Of a DNA stretch of 64,000 bases, positions 47,300 to 58,800 are shown piece by piece. Position 1 is the first letter of the stretch. The number at the start of each line of letters is the position of its first letter. Source of the DNA: Apoda limacodes (taxonomy: Eukaryota; Arthropoda; Insecta; Lepidoptera; Limacodidae); contig OX291552.1 of assembly GCA_946406115.1 (NCBI GenBank), forward strand, positions 3,596,001 through 3,660,000, in the 5' to 3' direction. Below the pieces are notes generated by a model. The model searched no databases, was not told the DNA's origin, and saw only the letters and a program-made list of their open reading frames with translations. The position numbers and the translations under genes were made by a program.

Positions 47300-50200
47300 T
47301 TACGTTTCTCCAATACTCCTATTTGTTGTACTTTTTCTTGGCACAAAGTTTGGTCGCAAAGTAGGCCTAATGAGTTTGGTATAAGGTTTTCTTTCTATCA
47401 GTGTCGATGTGATTGGCGCTAGGGTCGTGTAGCTTTTTGTTGATTTAGGGGTTGTCGAGTTTCTTATATCTTTTGGTACGTTTTGAACTCTATTTGCCGT
47501 AAATCGTGATTTGGACGACGCACTGGTTTTATTTAAATTGTTAGACGCGTTTGAACTAACAATCGTATTTTTTTTTTTAGGAATACGCGGTAAGATAATA
47601 GGTCTAGCTGTGTTGAAAGATTTTATTATAGGTTTTCTAGGTAAAACGAATTTGGATCTTTTCGATTCCAATAATGGTTTTAATGTTGTAACTTCATCGT
47701 CTATTGTTTCTGCAGTGAAAATGTCTAAAGTGACAAGTTGAGATTGTGTTGTCGCAATAGTTGCTGGAATTGTAGTTAGCAATTGCACAACTGGACTTGT
47801 GTTAATTTTTTCAGTAGTTAATATAAGAGGAGTGCTACTTGTAGATGTTTTACTAGTAGAAGTGCTTTCTGTCGTACTTTTTATAGTACCTTTTGTCACA
47901 TTTTCTAGAGACGTGGTTGTAGTCAAAGTACTTGTAGTACTGCTAGCGGTAGTTGAAACATTTTGTATAGAGCTTTCTGTAGCTATAGTGAAAATTGGTT
48001 GTTCTACTGTCGTGGATTTAAGATTAGAACTAATAGATGGGCCATGAAACTCTTGAACTTTAGCAGTTTCAGTTTCAGCTTTCGTTGATTGTTTTTTTTC
48101 AGTGGTTTTATCCTCCTTTGGTCCCGCCAAGGGTAAAGAATATACAACAAAAGGTTTACTCACATTTTCACTGGTCACAGCTTTAGGGTTGAACGGTTTG
48201 TCTATTTCAAATAAAGATTCTAAAGGCAACTTTGCTGAGCTAGTGAAAACCCCACGTGGTTTCATTACGTTTGTGTTTTCAAAAGCTTTATTAAACTGAC
48301 GCTTTTCGTTTTCATAAGCACCTGGAATGAACTGCCACTGAGCAGAATAAGATTCAGAGCTTGCTTTCTTTGCTATTTGTTTTTCATTGTTAATAAAACG
48401 TAGGAAATCGTCATTTGGAACATGAATTGTCTGAACTTTGGGATTCCCTGTGGGCTTTAGGTCTTTATTGACGTGCCTATAAGCTTCATTGATACTTTCA
48501 GAGGCGACTAAGTAATCTTTAGGATAATCTTCTAATTTAAGGGCTCTAGCATTTCTCGCTTCATCAATGCGGATAGGATTGTGAGGAGGATTAGGTACAG
48601 GATAAGAGTGTTTCAGTTCAGTTAAATAAAGAGGAATTTCATCTTCAACAATTTTAATGAGACTGTATCTATTTACTTCTCCAATTTTGTCAACTTTTGG
48701 TTTTCCTACAGTCATAATCTTTCCTTCATCAATACGAGTAGTCTTATTATTTTTGTTTAAGTGATGCTTATCTAATTTGGAAGACACTTCGACGACTCTG
48801 CTTACAGAGAACAGTTTATTTACTTGTGTTTTAATTACTGGTGGTGGCGGGATGCTTTTTGTTGTTTCAGGTACTGATTCAGTCGTTGTTGTAACTAATT
48901 TAGTGTAAGTTAGTAATGTACTTGGAATAGTACTGCTTGTTGTGCTAGTTGTTAGTGTAGTACTTGGGGGTATGCTGCTTGTGCTATATTGTATTGGCAA
49001 CGTATTTTTACTAGTTATTGCAATGTTGTTTGCTGTTGTTATGCTAGCTAATGTGTTTGTTACTGCACTCATTTCATAATTAGTGAATGGAACAGTATCA
49101 CTCGACATGGTACTGGAGGCTGTATTATTTATCCCATCAATTTGAGGTTTGAGTTTTATTACAGGCTCAAGTACAATTTCAGGTTTAGATATTGTTTCTG
49201 GCATAGATATTGTTTCAATTTCAGGTATATTTACTGGTGCCCATACTGTTTGAGGCTCAGTTGGGTACATTTCAGATTCAGTGTTGGTATATAAGTATAA
49301 TGTGCTCGGATAAATAGTTGGTTTTTGGGTGATTTCTAAGAAGTCATCGCTAGTGTTAATAATTTCAGTTGCAGGTGAGCTCATTATGTCATTTTTTAAT
49401 GTGCCGATTGACGAAGATTCTGTAAAAGACGTGAAATTTGTTACTGTTTGCTGACCATCTGCTGAATTGTTTTGATCTGAAGTAATCTCAGTCTCAAAAG
49501 CACTAGATTTAGATGTAGTTTCATTTCGAAGCACTTCTTTGGCAATTTTTGTTCCATTTTTTGGTGTGATTTTTGATTTAGGTCCTGGAGCATTAGGAAC
49601 AATATATCCAGGTGGAACATTTTGTACGCGGTTTTTTGTGCTACTTGACGGTCTATTTAACGCAAATCTGGATTTACTTTGAGAAATGCTAGGCTGAGGA
49701 GGTATTGCCTGTGGAATATTATTCTGAGGAATGTTTGCCCTTGGAACATTTGACTGACGTTTTGGGAGTTCTGTGGTAGAAGTAGAAGTTCTGAAAGTGT
49801 TGGAATTGACAATTCGGGCTTTAAAAAGTGATTTTCTGGTAGTTGAAGTAAACGTGTTCTGTAATGGATCTTCCTCAATAATTCCTTCCTCTAGGTCTTC
49901 ACCAACATCTTTGTAATCGTCTTCGTCATTTCCTTGATCTTCACCGTAGCTTTCTTCGGATTCTTCTTCATTAAAAGGGTTTTTAGTGTATAATTGACTT
50001 GGTGGAACTACATAAGGTTGATCTTCCGGTTCTTCTTCAATAACTTCGTCATCATATATGTCTTCTTCGTTATCAACTAATGGAGTGGTCCTAACTGTAG
50101 TGAATTTTCTTGATAATGCTCGAAGTGGCGTAAATAGAGGTCTTTTTGTAGTTTTTGGTTGATTAGGAGGTTCGTGAGTAGCAGGACTTGTGTAAACACC

Positions 50201-52811
50201 TGGATTAAATTTACGACTAAAAGTTCTGCTACTTAGAGGTGTGGGATCTGTGGTTGTTGTAATAAGTTTTCTTTTTGGCTTATAAGGCTTATGTGGTCTT
50301 GAAGGAGGTGAAAATCGATGAGGAGCATTTGGATTTGGAGTCGTTGTCGTTGTAGTAGTTGTTGTAGTTGTTGTTGGTTTAGGCTCATCTGACTCCGTTG
50401 CAGTCTCAGTTGTCATGGAGTCTGTTGAAGTTTCTTGTTCTTGGTCGTTAAGTACCTGGGTATTACTTTGATTACCAACAGAATCAATATCAGTGATTGT
50501 CACCATATCAATATCAGGCAGTACTGGTTCTTTTGTAAGAAAATCTTCCGATTTAACATTTGTTTCTTCTGAATCTGGTTTTTTTGAGTCAGATTGAGTT
50601 TCATTTAATGGTTTTTCATTAATTGCACTAGGGGATTTTAATTCACTTGCTGTATCAATTTCTGAAACTAAACTAGATACTATGTTATCGTCTTTGTGTT
50701 CTAGGACAACTGAATTTTTGTCTTTAGGCACAATGTCGTCAATTTCAGTTTCATTGTTCATTTCTAGTATTTTAACTATATCTTTTGGAATTTTACTTTT
50801 TTCTTGTACTTCTTCAGTTTTTTCGTTGTCTTCTGATATTGGTCTTATTTGAGGTTCAATATTTTTCTCGTTTTGTGTTAGAGAGTCCTCATCTTTTATT
50901 TTTTCATTATTGGTTTCTGTTGCATCCTTATTTTCTTTTTTCTTCGCTATCATTTCTGGTGGATTTTCTGACTTTATTTCCGCCTGTGTTTCTTTTTCAT
51001 TATAAATTTTTAGAGACTCAGTATCTGTGGTTTCTTTGTTTTTGTTTTTATTGGAATTCATTTCTAGCTCTTCGTCTTCATAGTATTCACCATCTTCTTC
51101 TGCTTCGGTTATAAGAGTTTCTTCATTAGCCGCTTCAGTAACAGATTCTAACTCATCTCTAGCGGAAAGTGTTGGAACTGAAGAAGATTTCGTTTTTTCA
51201 CCGTAATTAAAGTAAGTTTCTGTACTTGTTTCGTTAAAAACTCTTTTGAGTGTATGTTCTGATGTTGAATTATCAGAATTATCAGGTTTTTGTTTTTTAC
51301 GTATAACTTTACGAATTTTTGGTACAGATTCAGTTGCAATCGTAGTATCCTTATCAAAGTTACTCAGAGAAGCTGGTTTTCGCCTAATAATTTTGATTTT
51401 CCTCTTTCCATCATCTTCTGTAGGCACAGCTTCAGTAGAAGCAATATTTTGTGCAGTAGAATTATTAGGTGCATCGAGTTTTTTCACAACTACACGGCGC
51501 TTAGGTGGTTCATCTGATAGTTCCAATTCTTCGTTATCTTCATGATGTTCCTTTTCTTCTATGGTACTTTCTGATAGATGAATGTCATCATTTTTGTTAT
51601 CAATTTCTTCTTCTTCATCTTCTTGGTCCAATATTTGCGCCGTAGTTACTGATTGTTGCGAAGAAAATGGTAATTTTCGTGCTTGAGGAATTTCCGTGGT
51701 TGATGATAAAGGTTTTAATTTAGCAAATAGTGCACGAGATGGTATTCTTTTTGTGTCAATTTTATCTGTTTTTTCATCTGTCGACCTTAATAAAGACGTT
51801 GCTTTTAACGTGGTCGTTGGAGATCTAGCGAATCCTGGACGACGTAAAAATGGAGTTAAATTAGTTGCTGGAGATCGTGATGCAGATTCAGGACTTGTCG
51901 AACCAAGAGTGAACCTGCTGCGGTTTCGAGCCAAAAAATTTGGCCGCTTAATTTCTGGTGGCGTTGTAATTTCACTTTCATCTTCTTCACTAACATCAGG
52001 CGCTGGTGTTCTAGCTCGTCTTTCTTCATTTTTTCTTGAGCTTTGTCTTTTAATAAATTTAGGCCTTTCAATATCAACAGGTGTTAAAGAAACAAGTTCA
52101 TTACGATTATATTGAGCTTTTATTTGTCCTCGAAATACTGTTGATGCAGCTGCTGGTATAGAATCATCAGATTGTGGTGATTTAACAGTGTTTTTATATC
52201 TTTTATTAAGCCTGCCTATATCTCCAGCTAATTTAACTTGCTCTATTTCGCGGCTATCAGGTGTAGTAGACCTAACTTTTCTCGAAAATTCTACAGTTTC
52301 TTCCGAGTCGAAATTAATTTCATTTGGCCTAGATAGGGGTCGCCTACGTCGAACAAAAGTATAATTCCTAGAACTTACCTCAACTGTGGAAGGTGGTGCT
52401 GGCGTGGTGGTACTTGTTGTAGAAACGGTAGTACTTCGTCGTCGCGATGCTATTCGGCGTGAAGGCGAGCTTGAAGCCGCTGAGCTCGTTGTCGTACTTG
52501 TGCTTGTGGTAGTAGTCGTAGACGGTGTGGTAGACGTTGTTGTTGTGGGAGAATCAGATACCTCGATTGCTATAGGAGCTACAGTTTCTGGAATTGGAGA
52601 TTCGGTTTCAATGGAGCTGGGCGCATTTGATAAGGATGCTATTTGAACAGTGAGAACAGTTGTGGGATCGGGGCTGCTGACTTCGAGAGGTGTAACAGTG
52701 GTACCCCGTGCTCTAACTATAGTAGCGTACTGCAACAATGCAGATGGGGAAGATGGTTCTCTTATCAATGGACTGGCATTTATTTCTTCATCTTGAACCG
52801 TGTATTCATAT
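47300..52811 (-). CDS. Exon 10, last: 5.5-kb mucin-like exon with stop codon
   Basis: Acceptor TTTTCTTTTCAG just above 52811; open for about 1836 codons to TAA at 47300-47302. A published-style start at 52768 would be wrong, since that codon is TTG inside the exon. It begins YEYTVQDEEINASPLIREPS and carries two more Y-x-x-[IV]-x-R repeats, a Thr/Ser-rich mucin block (52500-52600), and three basic [KR]-rich motifs (51283-51505). Long Glu/Lys/Asn/Thr tracts follow, then a poly-Thr block (about 50345-50375), a Tyr/Glu/Asp-rich acidic patch (49880-50080) and more Ser/Thr. A more complex, perhaps folded stretch lies at 48290-48800. The C-terminus is basic. Ends in TAA unless an unseen splice exists (see findings). 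Confidence 0.93.
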
Positions 52812-55800
52812 CTGAAAAGAAAATTGAAATGTAATGCTTCCGAAAATAATTTGTTATCGTATATGAGACCTCAAAATTGATAGATACATACGGCACAGTA
52901 GTAGCTTCTTCAGTTGTTGGTCGCTGTCTCCGAATAGTTACATATTCTGGATGACTTTCTCGCCTTGCACTCACTATATCCAATGAGTTTAGATTGTCTG
53001 ACACCGGTACGTATGATTCAGCTCGTTCGAATAATGCATTTCTGAAGCAAAAAATATCTAGTGAATAAAAATTGTTAAAGATTGACAGAAATAAGGTTTA
53101 GTTGCAATAACAATGCAAGAGAATTTTGCTCTCATGCTGATAGTCTCGTCATAAGAGTAAAGGCGTTATACCAAAGTAATCTTTTTTACTTTTACAAGCG
53201 AACCCGTTTTTTGCTAAAGTTCATATAAAGGAGCACATATGATTAAATTTTAGTATCGTGCCCATTAACTATACTGACATAGTAGGACTCTAGCATATTA
53301 GTAGTGTGATGAATATACAAAGGATGGTAATTTAATACTTTGGGATGAAATAAAAAAAATAACCTGGAAGCAGTGTCATCATCTGTATCAGATGTAGCGA
53401 TGGTCGGCTTGGCTCGACGGATATTGACATATTGTAGTGGCTTAGTAGAGACCCCAAATCTGGATTCAGTTTCCACGGCTCTAGCTAAAGCAGGTTGTTC
53501 AGGAAATACTCTGATATCTTCTTCATCACTGTCAATAGTGTCTTCAGATTCAGGAGTGGTTGCGCTTGGTGGACGAGTTCGATTGATTGTCGTATATCTG
53601 AATGATAAATATTTATGGTTTTAGTCCGAAGTAGTGAGAACGGAGTTTTTATCATTGCATTGTTATAAAATAGTTGAACGTACTAGACAAGACTCTAAGA
53701 CTGTTACCCTAGATCCTCGGTGTTGGGAATTTTGACCATACCGTTTACGTTATTTTCTAAAATTTAGATTAATATTATTTTTGTTTAATATTACGTCAAG
53801 CCTTTTTGAAGGAAATCTTTATAATGCATACGATAGCGTTAGTCTTGTCGATCGTCTTTTCCAGTTTTTATGAGTGTGATTTTTTAGAGAAGGATTAATT
53901 CAATATAATTTTAGCGCGTTATTTAAAAACAACGATTTTATGATCAATATATTGGATACCATCAATATGTTTTATCATTATTATCAGGTATAGCACAGAC
54001 GCGAAGCAGGAAGAATTTCGGTCTCTGTTGCACGCGCATAATTATTTGACGTCGTGCTCGCAAAGATGCGATGACCAACCGCTGTCATCAGAAACGACTA
54101 CTATTTTGACAACTGACACAGGCTAAAAAGAAAAAAGGTCAATGTACGAAATTCTTTGTGCTTCACGTCCGTGCTATATAAATATAAATATATAAATATT
54201 ATAGGACATTACACACAGCGCCGTCTGGCCCCAAAGTAAGCAAAGCTTGTGTTATGGATACCAGACAACGGATACACATACATTTATTACTTTTTTTTTG
54301 TAAATACATACATATCATACATAATTACACCCAGACTCAAGACAAACACAAATGTTTATTACATAAATGTTTGTCCTGTGCGGAAATCGAACCCACACCC
54401 TCTGCACAGCAGTCGGTCACACTACCAACTAGGCTGCGAGGGAGTCAATACATACTATAGTTAATACATACTGCAGTTTATCCTTTCGCAGGCTCTTGTC
54501 TTCCTCTGACTCGGTGTCGTCGTTTTGTGCTACTCTGCTGTTTTGAGTGGTCGTCTCGAATATGTTTCCAAGTCTGAAAATTAATTAATCAGCTGAAACC
54601 AATACTTTCTACAAAACGGTAGATGAAAAGTGTAAATTTATGTTTTAGGGCTGCATACACCACATTTATTTCTACAAAATCAATAGTATGGTACTTTAAA
54701 AACAAATTAGTATTTGACAACTATATGCGGTCGAAAGTAAATTATCCCTTTCACAGGCGGCGTTCGATATCTTGATGTTTTTGATCATTTTAAAGTCGCT
54801 AATATAATTAATGCGAGAACATCCGAACAATACATTGTGTTGTAAAAGTCCTTTCATTCATTCGAGAAAATGCAAAAATAAATAAATTCAAATTCTACAA
54901 GAATAAAGTTGCATTTAATAAATATTAGAAGAGCTCAGTTAAGCTTCAGTACACCTCTGAGGCGATCAGCGGCATGAGTAGGGGAACCCAAAGTAAGGGC
55001 ATTGGGTAGGGGGGCAGTTGCTCTCTACCTTGATCGACAAAAATATTTATAGGTATTTTTAAGAAAAATGCATTTGCCATGTCAAATTTTATATTTTATA
55101 TTACACTAGCTGACCGGGCAGACGTTGTCTTGTATGATACCGACTGCAGCGCCGAACAAGCGCAAAACAATCCAGGGCGCCACCCAAACGCGAAAAAAAT
55201 CATTCAAATCGGTCCAGCCGTTTAGGAGGAGTACAGTGACATACACACGTACAGTAGAATCACTACATAGTATAAAACAAAGTCGCTTCCCGCTGTCTGT
55301 CCCTATGTGTGCTTCGATCTTTGAAACCAGGCAACGGATTTTGATACGGTTTTTTAAATAGATGGAGTAAGGTTTATATATATATTACATGCATAATGAA
55401 GTAGAGAAACACTGATAATTTTAGAGGTTTCTAATCTGATGTCGTAAAAAAACACATTTTTTGGCGCTTACATTGCAAACGCTGGCTGAACCCTACGAGA
55501 TAGATCAAAATAATGTTCTACAGTATTGTACATCTTTAAAAGGTCTACAAAAAGTCCGCGATAGTATATGTCTATCTTTTAGGGATAACCCACAATAACA
55601 ATTTTTTATTCTTTACTTTTTACGAGAAATAATGGCTTATTTACGAAGCAATACAGCATTAATCTTTATCCAATTAAGTACCTTAAATACATTGTGCATT
55701 TAATATAGATCAATATGGCATTTTAAAGCATGTAATTTAAATGAATATTTAGGGACATAGGGGTTGCGGTGATACCGGCCGGGGGGCCGGCGGCGCGTGC

Positions 55801-58800
55801 CTATAAATAGCGCGTCGAAGACTCACTTTCGGGTTCGATGATCTCGCTGGTCAAAGGGACGACCCCAAGAGCGACAACCTAAGCCGAGGCTCACCCCACG
55901 GGGAGCCCTTGAGCGTTAGGCACTATATGGGCTGAGACTCGTTTAGAGTCTCGCCCCAAAAGCCCGGTTGAGTTGAAAGCGTTGAGTGTTTTCCACGTGA
56001 CCAATTATGTGTCGCTTTTTGAAGAGTAACATCTAAAGACAAGATGTTTGTATTGTCTAATGATAAAAAGCTGTGAACGTAAAATAAAGACATTCTGTAG
56101 TATATTTAGTATTAGCATTGCACCCGTGCAAAGCCGGTGTGGGTCGCTAGTTATATATATAAAGATGTGAGTTAGGAATTTATCCTCCTCTACCCAAAAG
56201 TTAGATACGCCATATATACCAGATATACGGCATGTATGACGCACAATGATACTATTATGAAACGACTTTAAATGTGAACTTACGTAGTTTTTCCCTGTGT
56301 CCTCTGTAGCACTTGATACAACTTCAGATTGTAGGACTCCGTAGTGGCCTCAGGGTCGTCGATTCGCGCCGATGACGTCTCACCCAGTAGGTGTCTTTCG
56401 AGCTGCTCTACACCACCTGAAAGTAATTTTGGTTGTAGTTTTTTGTTCCCATAGTTTAAGAAAGAAACGAACGCTTCAACAGCATAATTTTATACTTTTT
56501 AACATATTTTCAAAGTAATTTTCTATCTAATCAATCACCTTACAAGTTATCTAATAAATTCCATCGTGAACATAAATAATTTTTTTCGGGAATTTGTTGA
56601 CGGTCAATTCGTCATTATAAAATCTATTTGATATTGTGACTAAGATAACCAAAATATTCAATGTATTTTTGCGTGATTCCTGCATAACATAACACTCAAG
56701 TTGACAAAAATCTACTTGAATAAAATTGAACCTTGTGATTTTTTTTTTGGTTCATTATATGGTTGTCATAACTCACCTAATTTCTTGATCAAATCGATTA
56801 AATCTTTCAGAACCTTAGGGTCTTCGGCTTCTACATCAGTTTGTGATGCCTCTACCTCTTCAGAGATATCCTCTTCAGGCTGCAATATAAACAAATAGTT
56901 TTTGATGATGGTTTTCCACTTGCCCACTCTTGACTTACTCATATAGTTGGTAAGGAACTGGCACTGGGGGTATGTTATTCTGTCCCAGGTCTTTTATTTA
57001 CTGCTATTACCTTATAGCTGGTAATTCGCCACGTTTTGGACATATATAAAGCCACGTTAGTCCAGATTGCGGCGATGGGCTCACCACCACTCGCGCAGGA
57101 CAAAAGTGGTTGGTGAAAAGAGGCGTTCCCTCACAATATAATGGCAGGCACTTGTTACCACCTTTTAGGGAACAAGCTGTAAGGATATTATAAAAATACA
57201 GTTCAGTAGTATTTTCTCGGTCTACGAACTTAATTATATAAAATGAGTATACGAACTAGTAATAGTTAAAAAAGCCGATTATAATGATAAGTCTGACTTT
57301 GGCGGACATTGTCTCGGAAATAGTATGAGATCTTTCTTATGATACCAGATACGAGGTCGTGCACGAACAGAACACGCAAAATTAAACTCCAATCTGTATG
57401 TACACTCATTTGCAAAACTGCATATAGAATTACAAATCAAAATAGAATGGCAAGGCGTAGTCACTATGAGTCACTCACACACTTAAAGAATTAAAGTAAT
57501 ATGTCTTGTAGTAATATCAGTTTCATTTAATATTGTATATAATAATTTCACATTAAAAGTTATCGTATCCGTAGCCTAGTGGATAGACCATAGACGTATC
57601 AGAACTTAATACGTCGTATGAAAGCAATGGAGGTTGTGGATTCGAATCTCTCCTTATGCCTTTCTTTTTGTTTTTGTTACATTTTACGAATTATGAATAT
57701 TTTGTTCAGTTAAACAGCTTAGACCAATTTTCTAATAGCTATTAAGTTAGATGCGGATGCTACGTAGTAGTAGTAGTATTTGTTTCTGGGGGTATTTGCT
57801 GACAAGGTTGTTTGGTGTTTTTATTTAGCTATTAAATTAGATGTGATTATTACTTAGGTAGCCATTTTTATCGTTGTGGATATGTTATTGTAGGTGCTTG
57901 TGTTGATAAGGTTGTTTAGTGTCTTTATTAAATTTCTTTGCCAATAATAATATGCAGGCCAATATTAATATTCAAGAGTGGATGCGTAATATAGAACCAT
58001 ATAATATGGGTTACAACACATCTCAAATTTGCAATGAGACTGGTTTTACCGTATGTATTTTGTTTGATGTTAATGTTATATCATATTTTTTCATACCACA
58101 ATTTTTTGTAAGTAAATATCTAAAAAAAATAATTAAAATATGATTCAGTACTTTGAAAAATGTTTATTTTAATAAGGCACTTTGGTTTTTAGTGGATTAC
58201 CGTAAAGCGTTGGGTCTCACGCAACCAAGAGGAGGGGAATTTATCAACTCGATCTCAAAGTGGACTCCCGCGGCACATTGATGCGACTCAAAGAAGATTT
58301 ATGGTGAAACAATGGTTTCATACCGACTGCTGTGTTTGGGAACTAAATAGGCGAGTCGTACTCGCGCACGAAGGGTTCCGTACCATCTATAAAAACGGCA
58401 AAAAAATCACGTTTGTTGTATCAGAGCCCTCCTTAAATTTTTATTTTATTTTAATTTAATTATTTATTTTTAAAGTAACTATATAACTAAATATTCTGTA
58501 AATATTTTAAGCGTATACCTGTTGCCGTTATCAATATCGAGCAAAATCGAGCAAAAAAATCACGCTTGTTGTATGGAAGCCTCCTTAAATATTTATTTTA
58601 TTCTGTTTTTTAGTATTTGTTGTTATAGCGGCAACAGAAATATATCTTCTGTGAAAATTTCAATTGTCTAACTATCACGGTTCATGAGATACAGCCGGAG
58701 TCTTAGTAATAGGGTTCCGCTTCTTACCCGTTGGGTACGGAACCCTAAAATTAAAGTACTATTTTTCTTACAGATATTATTTTACATTTCAATATATTTT

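Noticed and set aside
50785..52834. Several plus-strand frames over the 5.5-kb exon
   Set aside because: Antisense shadows; the minus frame is far longer and is joined by spliced exons on the same strand.
57555..57670. Functional tRNA gene
   Set aside because: A and B boxes are present but spacing and acceptor pairing are wrong; SINE head preferred.
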